Source: Rickettsia felis URRWXCal2 (GTDB taxonomy: Bacteria; Pseudomonadota; Alphaproteobacteria; Rickettsiales; Rickettsiaceae). From it: 64,000 nt of DNA. The position numbers and the translations under genes were made by a program. The stretch lies in the NCBI GenBank assembly GCA_000012145.1, contig CP000053.1:1302001-1366000 (forward strand). Direction: 5' to 3'. Below the pieces are notes generated by a model. It was not told the origin of the DNA. It saw only the letters and a program-made list of their open reading frames with translations, and ran no database searches. Of this stretch, positions 8,602 to 20,074 are shown piece after piece; position 1 is the first letter of the stretch; each line of letters begins with the position of its first letter.

Positions 8602-11600
8602 CTATTTACTATATCCTTTTAAAATCTCAAAATCCTGCCCTTGTAGAAAAAACTTTTCAGGTAATGTAATTTTTGCTACAAAATTCTTTACACCTTCGCT
8701 TTGTAAATAGATTGTAGCTTTAGCATTACTCTGGTCCCTGTTATTAGTGCGAGCTGCAAGCAAGGTTACTATCTGCCGTAATTCTTCATGATTTTGTGGG
8801 TAAAGCTGTAACTCAAATTGTTTATTATTAATTGCATCCTCAATTGATGAAAAGCTTTTTGCCGTTAGTTTTATTCCTCCTTCATCTTTAACTATATCAC
8901 AATTAACGACTACCAAACTTTTAACATCGAGTAAATGTACATAATCTTTTAAAACTTCCTCACTAAAAATACTAAGTTCAAAGATATTCTCAGGATCAGA
9001 AAGCACAAGCGTCACGAACCTACCTCTCGCCGACATACGAGAATCCTTTTTTTGTATTACACCGGCAAGATTTACTCGGTTAGTACCGTCAGGTAAGTTA
9101 TTATGTAAATCTGCCGTATTTAAAATATTTAAACGACTAAATATTTCTTGGTACTGCGTAAGAGGATGATTAGAGATAAATAAACCCATAGATTCAAACT
9201 CATAAAAAGCTAAAGTATTGTTATCGGCATAATCACTTGCTATTAATATATTAGGGCTTAAACTAGAAACTTTAATTAAGCTAAATTGATTCGATTCCTG
9301 TTCTGCATGGTATGAAGCCGAATAAGCAAGCAATTTTGAAATACTTGAAAATAACTGCAATCGATTATCATGCAGTTCATCAAAACAGCCCGATTTAATT
9401 AAATTTTCTAGTAATTTACTATTAATAGATTTTAGAGGTAATCGTTCAATAAAATCGGTAATTGATTTAAACGCTCCTCTTGCTTTTCGCTCGTCCGTCA
9501 CTAACTTACCGAAATTCGGCGTAACTCCCTTAATAGCCCCTAAGGCGAAGATTATTGTGCTTTTTTCTTTGTCATATCCGGTATCCTCTATGTCATTTCT
9601 GCTACCCTTTATGTCATTCCCGCAAAAGCGGGAATCCATTTTCATACTTTCATGATTCAGAACAGTTTTTACCTTTTCTGGATACCCGCCTACGCGGGGA
9701 TGACATAGAGGGCCTTGGGGATGACAAGTCGCAGCTTGCGGTATGACAGACTTTACACTAAAATACCCTTCAGAAATATTAATATTAGGAGCAATAATTT
9801 TTATACCGCTATCTTTTGCTTCTTGTAAAAATAAATTAATTTTATCATGATTATTTAATTCAAGATTTAAGCATGCTACTAAAAACTCTGCCGGATAATT
9901 AGCTTTAAGATATGCGGTTTGGTATGAAATAACGCCGTAAGCCGCAGCATGTGCCTTATTAAAACCGTAACCCGCAAATTTAGCCACGGTTGCAAAAATG
10001 GATTTAGCTTGAGATTCCGAAATATTATTAGCAATTGCTCCTTTAACGAAGATTTCTTCCTGCTCCTCCATTTCTTTCTTTATCTTCTTACCCATTGCTC
10101 TACGAAGCAAATCAGCAGCTCCTAGCGTATAACCTGCAAGAATCTGAGCAATTCTTTGTACCTGCTCCTGATATATCACCACTCCATAAGTTTCTTCTAA
10201 GATTGGCTTTAATAGCTCATGTAAATAATCAGGCTGTTGTAATTTATGCTTACAAGCTATATAGGTAGGAATATTTTCCATAGGACCCGGACGATATAAA
10301 GCCCCAAGAGCTATCAAATCGTGTATAGAATCAGGTTTAAGGCGTCTAAGTGCATCTTTCATCCCGATACTTTCAAATTGGAAAACGCCGACTCCTTTAC
10401 CTTTACACAACATTTGATAAGTCTTATTATCATCAAAGGTCATATTGTTAAAATCTACTTCTATCCCTTGCTCTTTAAGCAGTTTCTTACAATCGGTAAT
10501 AACTGTTAGGGTTTGAAGCCCTAAAAAATCAAATTTAATTAAACCGGCAATTTCGGAATATTTCATAGAATAACCGACTACCAGCATATCGGAATTAGCA
10601 TCTTTATATACCGGTACTATATCGACTAAATCAGTACCTGCTATTACGATTCCTGCAGCATGAGTTGAGGAATGCCTATGCAATCCCTCAAGAATTAACG
10701 AAGTATCAAGTACTAGCTTAATTAACTCCGCTTCACCCTCCAAATTATACAGCCCATTACCTTTAGCAGCATTTGCAAGCTCCGGAACTTCACGCATCGC
10801 CTGTTCTAGGCTAACGGGATTAACCGCACTAAAAGGTACAAGCTCCGTTAGATAATCAGCAAATTTATAAGGTAAGCTAAGTACGCGAGCAACATCCTTA
10901 ATTACGGCCTTTGCCTGCATTTTACCGAAAGTTATAATCTGTCCTACTCTATTATTACCGTATTTAGAGCGTACGTAATTGATTACTTCTTCACGCCTTT
11001 CTTGACAAAAATCAATATCAAAATCAGGCATTGAAATACGTTCAGGATTTAAAAATCTTTCAAATAATAAGCCGAATTTAATCGGATCGAGATCAGTAAT
11101 AAGCAAGCTCCAAGCAACAACCGAGCCTGCTCCCGAACCTCTACCCGGTCCAACTAAAATCCCCTCTTTTTTACTCCATTTAATAAAATCGGACACAATT
11201 AAAAAATAACCGGCAAAATTCATATTACAGATAATATCCAGCTCATAATTAAGACGAGCAAAATATTCGGTTTTCAATTCTTCTTGATTCTGCAGCGGAA
11301 TATTTTCAGATTTAAACTTTGTAGCAAGCCTTGCAAGCAACCCTTCTTTAGCATCTTTTCTAATTAAATCCGTTTCACTAATATCTTTGGTGGCAAAATT
11401 AGGCAGCATCGGCGGGTTTGCATGTGCAGCAAAATAACAACGCTCTCTTAAATTCACGGTATTTTGTATGGCACTAGGTAAATCAGAAAAAAGCTCTATC
11501 ATCTCATGCGGTGATCTAAAATAACAATTTTCACTAACTGTTTTACGATCAGGATATTCTTTAGTAACACCGGCTGATATACATAATAATACATCATGTG

Positions 11601-12225
11601 CATCATGCATGGTTTTTTCGCTAAACAAAACTTTATTAGTAGCAACAAGCGGAATAGCAAGCTCGGCAGCAATTCTAATATAACTATCTTCAATAAACTG
11701 TTCTTCCGGTAGATCGTGTCTCATAATCTCAAAATAAAAACGATCTCCTAAAATGTCCTGTAATTTACGTGCAAATAGCATCGCTTGCTCTTCGCTCCGA
11801 GCTAGCAAGCATTTTCCGACAATACCGTCGGTATAACAGCATAACGCTATTAATCCCTCTTGATATTCAATTAAATCTTCAAAATCAATGTGATCGCATA
11901 GCTTACGATCATTTTTAGTAAAAGTAAGGCTTGATAGTTTGAGTAAATTTTTATAGCCGGTTTCATCTTTAGCTATAAGTAAAATTTGAGCAAAAATATC
12001 TATATCGTATTTTATATTTAGAATAACTCCGTGTATCGGCTGCAGTCCTTTTTTTACTGCATATAATGCAAATTCTAACGAGCCGAATAAATTTCCCTTA
12101 TCTGCCAAACAAATAGCAGGCATTTTATTTGATGAAGCAAGCTCTACTACTTTCTCGATCGTTAATGCACTTTCTAAAAAAGAATAAGAGCTTTGAGTTC
12201 TTAAATGAATAAATTCAGGTCGCAT
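8602..12225 (-). CDS. dnaE: DNA polymerase III alpha subunit
   Basis: Catalytic subunit of the replicative DNA polymerase. The N-terminal PHP domain starts [18 protein letters not shown]. The palm has the [10 protein letters not shown] motif and the metal-binding PDFDIDF (Asp401, Asp403, Asp405). The fingers and helix-hairpin-helix regions follow, with an OB-fold near the C-terminus ([20 protein letters not shown]). At 1207 residues it is longer than usual by an insertion of about 63 residues (825-887) that is clearly palindrome-derived: [12 protein letters not shown] and [12 protein letters not shown] are typical translations of family B. The insertion lies between YFSVK and [13 protein letters not shown]-terminal to the catalytic centre, so activity is probably retained. 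It runs opposite to the gene on its left. Confidence 0.97.
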   Translation of the reverse strand: MRPEFIHLRTQSSYSFLESALTIEKVVELASSNKMPAICLADKGNLFGSLEFALYAVKKGLQPIHGVILNIKYDIDIFAQILLIAKDETGYKNLLKLSSLTFTKNDRKLCDHIDFEDLIEYQEGLIALCCYTDGIVGKCLLARSEEQAMLFARKLQDILGDRFYFEIMRHDLPEEQFIEDSYIRIAAELAIPLVATNKVLFSEKTMHDAHDVLLCISAGVTKEYPDRKTVSENCYFRSPHEMIELFSDLPSAIQNTVNLRERCYFAAHANPPMLPNFATKDISETDLIRKDAKEGLLARLATKFKSENIPLQNQEELKTEYFARLNYELDIICNMNFAGYFLIVSDFIKWSKKEGILVGPGRGSGAGSVVAWSLLITDLDPIKFGLLFERFLNPERISMPDFDIDFCQERREEVINYVRSKYGNNRVGQIITFGKMQAKAVIKDVARVLSLPYKFADYLTELVPFSAVNPVSLEQAMREVPELANAAKGNGLYNLEGEAELIKLVLDTSLILEGLHRHSSTHAAGIVIAGTDLVDIVPVYKDANSDMLVVGYSMKYSEIAGLIKFDFLGLQTLTVITDCKKLLKEQGIEVDFNNMTFDDNKTYQMLCKGKGVGVFQFESIGMKDALRRLKPDSIHDLIALGALYRPGPMENIPTYIACKHKLQQPDYLHELLKPILEETYGVVIYQEQVQRIAQILAGYTLGAADLLRRAMGKKIKKEMEEQEEIFVKGAIANNISESQAKSIFATVAKFAGYGFNKAHAAAYGVISYQTAYLKANYPAEFLVACLNLELNNHDKINLFLQEAKDSGIKIIAPNINISEGYFSVKSVIPQAATCHPQGPLCHPRVGGYPEKVKTVLNHESMKMDSRFCGNDIKGSRNDIEDTGYDKEKSTIIFALGAIKGVTPNFGKLVTDERKARGAFKSITDFIERLPLKSINSKLLENLIKSGCFDELHDNRLQLFSSISKLLAYSASYHAEQESNQFSLIKVSSLSPNILIASDYADNNTLAFYEFESMGLFISNHPLTQYQEIFSRLNILNTADLHNNLPDGTNRVNLAGVIQKKDSRMSARGRFVTLVLSDPENIFELSIFSEEVLKDYVHLLDVKSLVVVNCDIVKDEGGIKLTAKSFSSIEDAINNKQFELQLYPQNHEELRQIVTLLAARTNNRDQSNAKATIYLQSEGVKNFVAKITLPEKFFLQGQDFEILKGYSK
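9611..9706 (-). repeat. Family B palindrome translated inside dnaE
   Basis: ATGTCATTCCCGCAAAAGCG and CGCCTACGCGGGGATGACAT form the arms, about 55 bases apart. The dnaE frame is open through the whole element and its flanks (about 9561-9752), including a short second motif (GATGACAAGTCGCAGCTTGC) that resembles family C. Confidence 0.9.
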
Positions 12226-12296
12226 TTTTTATTAATTTTATAAGTGTATAAATCGTCATTGCGAGCGAACGTAGGCGTTGTTGCATGGATCGTTTT

Positions 12297-12412
12297 ATGT
12301 CATTCCTGCGAAAGCAGGAATCCAAAAAAAGTATAAATATAACAAGTTTTTAAAACTAAAAGCTCGATTTATCTCGCTTTATAGTGGATTCCTGCTTTCG
12401 CAGGAATGACAT
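12297..12412. repeat. Family B palindrome overlapping the 3' end of ugd
   Basis: The arms ATGTCATTCCTGCGAAAGCA and TGCTTTCGCAGGAATGACAT are perfect inverted copies. The inner sequence AAAGCTCGATTTATCTCGCT is shared with the copy at 4249. The ugd stop codon lies inside the element. A partial family A/G piece (ATCGTCATTGCGAGCGAACG) precedes it at 12252. Confidence 0.92.
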
Positions 12413-13715
12413 CGAGCTTACTTCCGACTGCATAATATCTAAAACCGATTTTTTTCATTGCTTCATTATCTATTATATTTCTAAGATCAATGACTATCGG
12501 GAATTTTACTAAATCATAAATTCCTTGCCAATTAAGTTCTTTGAATTCTAACCATTCAGTTGCAATAACTATAATATCTACTGATTTACAGGCTTCAGCT
12601 ACCGAATCTAAATATAGCAAATTTTTATGTTCTAAATTCTTTTTAGCATTTTCAAGACCGATAGGATCAAATGCTTTAACATATACATCTTTATTTAATA
12701 AGATCTTTACAATTTCGATGGCAGGACTTGCCCTAACATCATCTGTTCCTGCTTTGTATGTTAAGCCTAAAACTGCTATATTTTTACCTTTTAAATCTCC
12801 GTCTAACAAAGTAGCTATCTTATCTACCATATTACTTGGACGCTGCTTATTACTTTTAATTACTGCCTTAAGAATCTTACAATCGATATGATGATTTTCT
12901 ACAAGATTATTTAATGCTAGAATATCTTTTGGAAAACATGAACCACCAAAACCCGGTCCTGCATTTAAAAAATTTTGACCGATTCTTTGATCAAGTCCTA
13001 CACCTTTAGATAAATCTTCAATATTACCGCCGATTTTTTCACATAAATCAGCCATCTCATTAATAAAAGCAATTTTGGTAGCTAAAAAGCTATTGGAAGC
13101 ATATTTAATAAGCTCGCTCGTCACTAAATCGGTAACCACGAACTTTGCACCTTGTTCTATTAAAGGTGCATAAATTTTTCGTAATATTTCCTCTGATTCT
13201 TTATTATTTACACCGACAACTATACGATCAGGATATAAAAAATCTTCTACCGCACTGCCCTCTCTTAAAAACTCAGGATTAGAAGCAACATTAAATGAAA
13301 AGCCTTTTGATTTTAAATAAGCTATAATATTACTGCAACTATCAGGCGGAACAGTAGATTTTATGACTATTAAACAATCTTTATTTATATGCTCGGAAAC
13401 TTTATCAATAGCATCATAGACATATTTTAAATCTGCTTCTCCCGACTCTTTTGAAGGCGTACCGACCGTAATAAATATTGCCTCGGCATTTTGAAGTTCA
13501 TTATTATAAATATTTGTAAATTTTAACCTATTAGCTTCTAAAGCTTGCTTAAGATATTCATCAAGTTTAGCTTCATAAATCGGTAATATTTGCTTATTTA
13601 ATTTGGATATTTTAACCTCATCATTATCAAGACAAGTAACATTATGACCTAAATAGCCCATAATAATACCTGAGACTAATCCCACATATCCGCTACCGAT
13701 AAATGTAATATTCAT
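12369..13715 (-). CDS. ugd: UDP-glucose 6-dehydrogenase
   Basis: Oxidises UDP-glucose (or a related UDP-hexose) to the uronate with two NAD+, supplying envelope polysaccharide. The N-terminal Rossmann motif is ITFIGSGYVGLVSG; the catalytic thiol is in GPGFGGSCFPKD (Cys260); the C-terminal UDP-binding domain has GLTYKAGTDDVRASPA. The family part ends near GFRYYAVGSKL; the last 13 residues ([14 protein letters not shown] region) are read from the right arm of a family B palindrome, so the native stop has been replaced by one inside the repeat. The length of 448 fits the family. It is on the minus strand upstream of dnaE. Confidence 0.95.
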   Translation of the reverse strand: MNITFIGSGYVGLVSGIIMGYLGHNVTCLDNDEVKISKLNKQILPIYEAKLDEYLKQALEANRLKFTNIYNNELQNAEAIFITVGTPSKESGEADLKYVYDAIDKVSEHINKDCLIVIKSTVPPDSCSNIIAYLKSKGFSFNVASNPEFLREGSAVEDFLYPDRIVVGVNNKESEEILRKIYAPLIEQGAKFVVTDLVTSELIKYASNSFLATKIAFINEMADLCEKIGGNIEDLSKGVGLDQRIGQNFLNAGPGFGGSCFPKDILALNNLVENHHIDCKILKAVIKSNKQRPSNMVDKIATLLDGDLKGKNIAVLGLTYKAGTDDVRASPAIEIVKILLNKDVYVKAFDPIGLENAKKNLEHKNLLYLDSVAEACKSVDIIVIATEWLEFKELNWQGIYDLVKFPIVIDLRNIIDNEAMKKIGFRYYAVGSKLDVIPAKAGIHYKAR

Positions 13716-13791
13716 AATTTTTTGTGATTTTTATATTAAATTTTTAAATTATACGTTATATTCCAAGTGTATACCTCAAATAAATGAAGAG

Positions 13792-13926
13792 TAGTATAGA
13801 CGAAGAGCAACTTCAAAAAGAGCAAGGAATTCCGAATACGAGGAGCGAAAGCCGTTACTTAAACGTTCAGTACCGCAGTACTTGTAGGATGACTTAGACA
13901 ATTTTTGAAGTTCTATCCGAGTATAT
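13792..13926. repeat. Family D inverted repeat (~135 bp)
   Basis: The outer arms TAGACGAAGAGCAACTTCAA and TTTTTGAAGTTCTATCCGAG are inverted, with a long inner hairpin (GCAAGGAATTCC...GTACTTGTAGGATG). A close relative is at 58211-58340. It lies between two divergent genes, so it may separate or contain their promoters. Confidence 0.75.
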
Positions 13927-13964
13927 AAAGCTTTTATCATATTTCAATAGATTTACAAGCTCAA

Positions 13965-16478
13965 ATGAATTTTATTAAAAAAACCTTTATTAGTATTTTT
14001 ATAATTCTAATTTCATTATCTTTGGCTATAACTCTAACTGTTTATAGTGCAAATAAAGGACACTTAAATGAACCTTTGAAAAAAATAATTGAATTTTATT
14101 TAAGTAAAAATGATATAAAGGCTATACTACATAATTTAGAATTTAAAGAAAACAGATTATCCATAGATAAAATTTCCTTAAGTCTTATAGATAATGCTAG
14201 AGGAGAAATTAGCGATTTTAATCTTTTCTTTAATTTCAAAAATTTCTTCTCTAATTCGTTAATAGAGGCTAATTTTAATATCGATAAAATTTCCGTAATT
14301 TCAAATAACGATGAAGAGATTATAAATACTTCAACAACCGGTGATTATTCGTTAAATATAATTAAAAAAGATTTCCTAACCGACATACGACTAACTTCAA
14401 TAAAAAGTGATATCTTAACTGATGAGCAAGGAACAGACTTACCTCTAGGAAATGCTTTATGCTCATATAAAACCGCCTATTCTAAAGATCATCCAAAGAC
14501 CGTTAATTGCAAACTTACCTTTGGAGACAAAGCTTTTTTATCACTAAGCGGTATAATAACCGATAAAAATATCGATGCAAGTGCAGCTGCCGCAAATATG
14601 CCTTTAATAATTTATCAAACAGTCGAAAAAATTATTCCGGATAACCCTATAATCTCATATTTACGAGAACATATAAAACAAGGTTACATCCAAAACGGAG
14701 AATTAAATATTAAATTAGATAAAAAATTTTTAAAAAAAAATATTTTAGTAGAAGATAATTTAAAAGCAAATTTACATATCTCGAATTTTGAATATAAATA
14801 TCATACAGATTTACCGCCTTTGACTAAAGTTGATACTAATATAATCATTTCAGGACCGGAAATAAAATTTCTAATTAATGAAGCATATAGCGGTAAAAGT
14901 GTTGTTTCAGACGGCATTATGACTTTCAAATGGGAAGGACCGGATAAATCACAATTTATTTTTAATGCTACTGCTAAAGGTGAAATTAACGACTTAATTG
15001 CCTTTGTTCCAAATGATGCCTATCAAAATATTAAAGCTCAAAATATTGATCTTAAAAAAATCAAAGGAACGGCAAATTCAATAATAGAGCTAATAATTCC
15101 TATTAGCCCAAATATCCCTAATAGCTATAATGTTTTGTCGACATTAACAAATATCTCTTTTAACACCTTAGACAATAATATCCTATTACAAAACGGTGAA
15201 GCCAAAGGTAGCTTTAAAGACAACAAACTAAATATTAACGGTAAGGGTAAAATTAATAATTATGCAAGCAGCTTTACTTATGATCACGATATATCAGATA
15301 AAAATAATGAGTGTTTACTTAAAATAAAAAGTAATATTACGGCAAATAATCAAAGATTTGGAGTATTTAAATTAATTTCAGGCAGCAGCATTTTAAATTT
15401 TGAGTATAAAAAACAGCATAATAATGAGAGTTTTATTACCGTTAATTCTAATCTTGATAATTTAGAATTCTATATAGATAAAGTATCTATTCATAAAAAA
15501 TTATATAAAAAAGCTAATTTATATTTATATACTAAATTAAATGATAAAAATTTCGATAGAAATCTTGAATTTAACCTATCGGGGCAGGATAATCTAAAAA
15601 TTAACGGTAATGCCCTAATTAAGAAAAATATTTATAATATTAATCTAGCCTCTGTTAAACATAATCATACGGATTTAAAAGGAAAAATAATCATAGATAA
15701 CCATAATCTTAATACGGAACTTTATGGAAGCGGATTAGATTTATCAAATGCTAATATGATGCAGTTTTTAGAAAAAGAGGGAGATTCTACACGTAATATT
15801 AATTTAAAAACTAATATATCAAAAATATTTTTAAAAAATAATATAATTCTAGGTAATCTTGATTTAGCAATTAAATGTGATAAAGTACGGTGTTTTTCCG
15901 GTTTTCTAAATGCTAATATCGATAATAAAAAAGTTAAGATGTCGCTTACCGCTAAAGACACTTTTGAACAATGGCTAATTGAATCCGATAATGCCGGAGC
16001 ATTACTTAAGGGACTTGGAATGTATACCACTATGCAAAACGGTCAGATTAACATCAACTTAAATACAAGAAGATATGAAGTAAAAAAAGGGGAAATAGTG
16101 CCGATATTAGACGGCAAATTTTCTATAAAACATTTTACAGTAGTCGATACTCCTTTTTTAACACGGCTTGTTTCCTTTGTTTCGTTGCCGGGTTTTCTTA
16201 GTTCAATAACTAATAATAAAAATATTTTATTTGAAGATATGACCGGTAAATTTAATTATAGAGGAAATATAATTACAATTTTCGATACGGAAGCACATGG
16301 ACCGTTCTTTGATTTTACTATGAAAGGTAATATTGATACCAAACAGCAATTAATTACGGTTAAAGGAAATGTTATTCCTTCCTTTTTCTTAATCAGCACT
16401 ATTGTAACTAAAATACCGGTAGTCGGTAAAATATTTTCCAAAGTAGCACCTTACTCCTTAAAAATGAACTATAAATAG
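13965..16478 (+). CDS. AsmA/YhdP-like envelope protein
   Basis: This is an 837-residue protein with one N-terminal membrane anchor (about 5-27) followed by a long beta-rich periplasmic region. The C-terminal 130 residues match the conserved AsmA-type end: FSIKHFTVVDTPFLTRLVSF, GKFNYRGNIITIFDTEAHGP and the closing FLISTIVTKIPVVGKIFS. AsmA-like proteins are thought to form long grooves carrying lipids between inner and outer membranes. The next gene (AmpG-like) starts 10 bases downstream on the same strand, so the two are probably co-transcribed. Which member of the family (YhdP, AsmA, TamB) it matches best I cannot say. Confidence 0.8.
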   Translation: MNFIKKTFISIFIILISLSLAITLTVYSANKGHLNEPLKKIIEFYLSKNDIKAILHNLEFKENRLSIDKISLSLIDNARGEISDFNLFFNFKNFFSNSLIEANFNIDKISVISNNDEEIINTSTTGDYSLNIIKKDFLTDIRLTSIKSDILTDEQGTDLPLGNALCSYKTAYSKDHPKTVNCKLTFGDKAFLSLSGIITDKNIDASAAAANMPLIIYQTVEKIIPDNPIISYLREHIKQGYIQNGELNIKLDKKFLKKNILVEDNLKANLHISNFEYKYHTDLPPLTKVDTNIIISGPEIKFLINEAYSGKSVVSDGIMTFKWEGPDKSQFIFNATAKGEINDLIAFVPNDAYQNIKAQNIDLKKIKGTANSIIELIIPISPNIPNSYNVLSTLTNISFNTLDNNILLQNGEAKGSFKDNKLNINGKGKINNYASSFTYDHDISDKNNECLLKIKSNITANNQRFGVFKLISGSSILNFEYKKQHNNESFITVNSNLDNLEFYIDKVSIHKKLYKKANLYLYTKLNDKNFDRNLEFNLSGQDNLKINGNALIKKNIYNINLASVKHNHTDLKGKIIIDNHNLNTELYGSGLDLSNANMMQFLEKEGDSTRNINLKTNISKIFLKNNIILGNLDLAIKCDKVRCFSGFLNANIDNKKVKMSLTAKDTFEQWLIESDNAGALLKGLGMYTTMQNGQININLNTRRYEVKKGEIVPILDGKFSIKHFTVVDTPFLTRLVSFVSLPGFLSSITNNKNILFEDMTGKFNYRGNIITIFDTEAHGPFFDFTMKGNIDTKQQLITVKGNVIPSFFLISTIVTKIPVVGKIFSKVAPYSLKMNYK

Positions 16479-16487
16479 TTATATTCT

Positions 16488-17753
16488 GTGTACAAAAAAT
16501 TATATTTAATCGGTATTTTACTTTTAGGCTTAATTTCCGGTCTTACGTTTAATTTAATTTTTTTCACAGTTCCATATCAATTATCCGAAGCAAAATACAC
16601 CACTGATATAATAGGCTCGATATCACTAGCTGCTTTTCCGTATTGCTTAAAGGTCATATGGTCACCTTTTATAGATAAATACTCTATACCTTTTTTATGT
16701 TCTAAATTCGGTCACAGGCGTGGCTGGGCATTGGTATCACAAATATTTTTAATCCTAGCGATGACGGGGTTCTTAAACGTAAGCCCTTGTAATAATTTAT
16801 ATATTACTGCAATTATCTTATTTATTATTTCATTCTGCAGTTCTACGCAAGATATTGTACTTGACGCATATAGAATTGAGAGACCTACATCTAAAGAAGA
16901 GCTTTCAATGGCTTTTACCTTTAGTAGCATAGGGTTTCGTTTAGGTATGTTACTTGGCAGCGTCGGTGCTTTATATTTATCAATTATTTTCGGCTGGAAT
17001 ACAGTATATAAATTTGCTTTATTCATTACTGTAGTTGGTCCTATAGTAATCTTATGTATCAAAGAACCAAAACCTAAAGAAAAACGTCATACGACTACTA
17101 ATTTAATAGGATTACAACAATATTTTGAAGTTATTAAAAAAAGTATTATATCTTTAAAAAATGAACAGCAATATTTACTGCTAATTATGTTATTTGTATT
17201 CTTGTACAAAGCTGCGGATTCTATACCTATGGCTATGAGTTCGCCTTTATTTCTAGATTTAAGTTTTACTACTCATGAAATTGCCGTTATTTACAAAGCT
17301 TACGGGTTACTAATCATGATAGTCGGAGGAGCTTTAGGCGGAGTTTTAGCTGCAAAAATGGGTATATTTCATAGCGTCTTAATTGGTGGAGTTATTCAAT
17401 TATTGTCGCCTCTTATGTTTATGATTCTTGCTACCATCGGCTATGATATAAGGATATTTATAATAACAGTTACAGTACAAAACTTTTGTGCAGGCTTTGC
17501 AGGAACTATTATCTCTATCTATTTTGCTAGCCTTTGCAATAGTGAATTTGTTGCCACGCAATATTCTATTATTGCATCTTTTAGCTCTCTTAGCCGTATT
17601 ATTCTAGCTAGCCTTGGCGGTATTTGTGCAAAATATCTTACTTGGCCTGTATTCTTTTTAGGTAACACTCTGTTTAGCATGTTATTTATACCGATATTTT
17701 ATAAAATATATAGAAAGAAACTAGACTTTGTGAATATTTCTAAAAAGATATGA
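16488..17753 (+). CDS. ampG: AmpG-like MFS permease
   Basis: A 421-residue major facilitator with about 12 membrane segments. The AmpG signature region is visible: [52 protein letters not shown] and [14 protein letters not shown]. AmpG imports anhydromuropeptides for peptidoglycan recycling, and Rickettsia carries several paralogues whose substrates may differ. The start is GTG at 16488, 10 bases after the AsmA-like stop; no ATG fits the conserved N-terminus. The neighbouring envelope gene supports a cell-wall role. Confidence is high for the family and moderate for the substrate. Confidence 0.88.
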
Positions 17754-17819
17754 CAATTATTAAAAAAGGTTTATAATATTGATATATATACTTCTGCGAA
17801 ATGAAGAGTCAAAATTTTT

Positions 17820-18575
17820 ATGAAATTATATAGTTTTCAAGAACATTTATTAGAATTAAAAATAAGACTTCTTAGAATATTTACTGCTTTTATAATTATA
17901 TTTGCTATTTGCTATTATTTTAGCGACAATATTTATAGTTTTTTATTAAAACCGCTTGCTAAGCTAAGCGGTGATACGGTACGAAATATAATTTATACAG
18001 GGCTTACAGAAGCATTTTTTACCTATATTAAACTTGCAGCTTTTACTGCTTTTACTATTATTATACCTATAATTGCTTTGGAGTGTTATTTATTTATCAG
18101 CCCAGGGTTACACCGCCATGAAAGAAAAATTATCGCTTTTATTCTTTTTATGTCGCCTATTTTATTTTGGTGCGGTAGTATTTTTGTTTTTTACTTTGTA
18201 ATGCCGAAAGCTTGGAATTTTTTTCTTAGTTTTGAAAAGCGTGATATGATAGTACCGATAGTTTTGGAAGCAAGAATTAGCGAGTATCTAAATTTAGTTA
18301 TTCATTTAATTATTGCTTTTGGAGTTGCTTTTCAACTACCGGTTGTGATAATAATATTAAATATACTAAAAATAGTTAAGGTACAAACACTTAAGCAAAA
18401 AAGACGCATTGCCGTGGTAATTAACTTTATTATTGCAGGAATATTAACGCCTCCTGACATTTTAAGCCAGTTTGCTCTTGCAATACCGCTACTTTTATTA
18501 TATGAAACTTCAATAATGATATGTAATTTTATAGAAAAACCGAGGACACTAAATGTTAAATATCAAATGGATTAG
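17820..18575 (+). CDS. tatC: Sec-independent protein translocase TatC
   Basis: TatC is the twin-arginine signal receptor of the Tat system. The 251-residue protein has six membrane segments and the N-terminal signature [16 protein letters not shown], where Lys replaces the usual Arg in the LR.R motif. The P-loop-like periplasmic region ([12 protein letters not shown]), Phe/Glu-rich first loop and [10 protein letters not shown] end fit the family. It overlaps serS by 23 bases, so the two are translationally coupled. TatA/TatB are not in this window. Confidence 0.95.
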   Translation: MKLYSFQEHLLELKIRLLRIFTAFIIIFAICYYFSDNIYSFLLKPLAKLSGDTVRNIIYTGLTEAFFTYIKLAAFTAFTIIIPIIALECYLFISPGLHRHERKIIAFILFMSPILFWCGSIFVFYFVMPKAWNFFLSFEKRDMIVPIVLEARISEYLNLVIHLIIAFGVAFQLPVVIIILNILKIVKVQTLKQKRRIAVVINFIIAGILTPPDILSQFALAIPLLLLYETSIMICNFIEKPRTLNVKYQMD

Positions 18576-19830
18576 AGAAAATCAAGAATTATTCGATGAA
18601 AAGCTTAGCCAAAGATTTATTGAACCTATGTCTAGTAAAATTGCTATGCTCGACGGAGAGAAAAGAAAAATTACGTGTTTAATTCAAGAATTTCAGCATG
18701 CACGCAAGGTAAAATCAAAGATTTTAGGTAATATGGCCTCTAAAAGCGGCGAAGAGTTTGAAGGGCTACAAAGAGATGTCAAACATATAAATGAGAAGTT
18801 GGAAGAACTTGAACAGGATCTAAATAATAATAACGAATTAAATGAACTATTAAATATGCTTCCTAATATTCCGGACGAAGAAGTACCTTACGGAATGGAT
18901 GAAAGTATGAATAAATTAGTTCGTACTTACGGAGAGACAAATCCAAATGCTTTGAATAAACAGCATTTTGAACTAGGTACAAAATTAAATTTAATGGATT
19001 TTGAACAAACTGCTAAAATTTCTGGAGCTAGATTTGTAACGTTAAAAGGTGATTTAGCAAAGCTAGAACGTGCTTTAATTAACTTTATGATTGATGTCCA
19101 TACTAAAGAGTTTGACTTCTTTGAGATATCACCTCCGGTACTAGTTCGAGATAATGCTATGTATAATGCAGGACAACTACCTAAATTTGCCGAAGAGTCT
19201 TTCGCAACAACAAATGGTTATAGACTAATTCCAACCGCAGAAGTATCTTTAGTAAATATAGTTGCCGATACTATTATACCAAGAGAAAAATTACCGATGC
19301 GTTATGTTGCTTACACCCCGTGCTTTAGATCAGAAGCAGGTAGTAGCGGTAGAGATACAAGAGGTATGATTAGATTACATCAATTCGGTAAAGTTGAGCT
19401 AGTATCTATTACTACCACTGAAGAATCAAAAAATGAGCATGAATATATAACTAATGCTTCAGAGACTATTTTACAAAAACTGAATCTTCCTTATCGTGTT
19501 ATGTTACTTTGCACCGGAGATATGGGATTTGCGGCAAAAAAAACCTATGATATAGAAGTATGGCTTCCGGGACAAAAGCAATATCGCGAAATTGCTAGCT
19601 GTTCTAATTGTGGAGATTTTCAAGCACGTAGAATGAAAGCAAGATATAAGGAATTCGGCAGTAACGAAACTACCTTAGTTCATACTTTAAATGCTTCAGG
19701 ATTACCTATCGGAAGAACTATGGTTGCAATACTTGAAAATTATCAGAATGAAGATGGATCAATAACTATACCTGATGTCTTGATAAATTACATGGGAGGG
19801 TTACAAAAAATCACTACATATAGTGAATAA
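18553..19830 (+). CDS. serS: Seryl-tRNA synthetase
   Basis: Class II aminoacyl-tRNA synthetase charging tRNA-Ser (and tRNA-Sec precursor in other species). An N-terminal antiparallel coiled coil (about 30-100) is followed by the catalytic core: TAEVSLVN (serine-binding TxE), motif 2 [20 protein letters not shown] and motif 3 [17 protein letters not shown]. At 425 residues it has the full family length. The ATG at 18553 lies inside the end of tatC and gives the expected [12 protein letters not shown] start. Confidence 0.97.
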   Translation: MLNIKWIRENQELFDEKLSQRFIEPMSSKIAMLDGEKRKITCLIQEFQHARKVKSKILGNMASKSGEEFEGLQRDVKHINEKLEELEQDLNNNNELNELLNMLPNIPDEEVPYGMDESMNKLVRTYGETNPNALNKQHFELGTKLNLMDFEQTAKISGARFVTLKGDLAKLERALINFMIDVHTKEFDFFEISPPVLVRDNAMYNAGQLPKFAEESFATTNGYRLIPTAEVSLVNIVADTIIPREKLPMRYVAYTPCFRSEAGSSGRDTRGMIRLHQFGKVELVSITTTEESKNEHEYITNASETILQKLNLPYRVMLLCTGDMGFAAKKTYDIEVWLPGQKQYREIASCSNCGDFQARRMKARYKEFGSNETTLVHTLNASGLPIGRTMVAILENYQNEDGSITIPDVLINYMGGLQKITTYSE

Positions 19831-19867
19831 TTGTTTATTAAATATAAATAATAAGGTAAAGTTTTGT

Positions 19868-20038
19868 GATATACTCGTTTAATTTGAAAAATTGGCTATG
19901 TAGTGTAGAAGATGCGGTTGCATGAGTTGATTTTTCCGTTAGTCACCCCGTGGCTTGACCACGGAGTCCAGTTTATAATACTAAAAATTAGTATTGTAAG
20001 TTTTTTGCTGGATACCGTGGTCAAGCCACGGTGTGACA
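19868..20038. repeat. Family D fragment followed by a family C palindrome
   Basis: ATATACTCGTTTAATTTGAA at 19870 copies the left arm of the element at 4081 but the right half is missing. From 19942, GTCACCCCGTGGCTTGACCA pairs with TGGTCAAGCCACGGTGTGAC ending at 20037; the inner arms are ACTAAAAATTAGT-like. These fill the serS-virB4 gap. The palindrome could end serS transcripts. Confidence 0.85.
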
Positions 20039-20074
20039 CAGTATACAAAACGATAATTTAAATTCAGGTTATTT

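Noticed and set aside
9555..9746. Plus-strand ORF of 63 residues inside dnaE
   Set aside because: It is the opposite strand of the palindromic insertion in dnaE; palindromes are open on both strands, and there is no independent gene signal.
15722..16030. 102-residue minus-strand ORF in the AsmA-like gene
   Set aside because: It is antisense to a continuous 837-residue frame, with no start context or family match.
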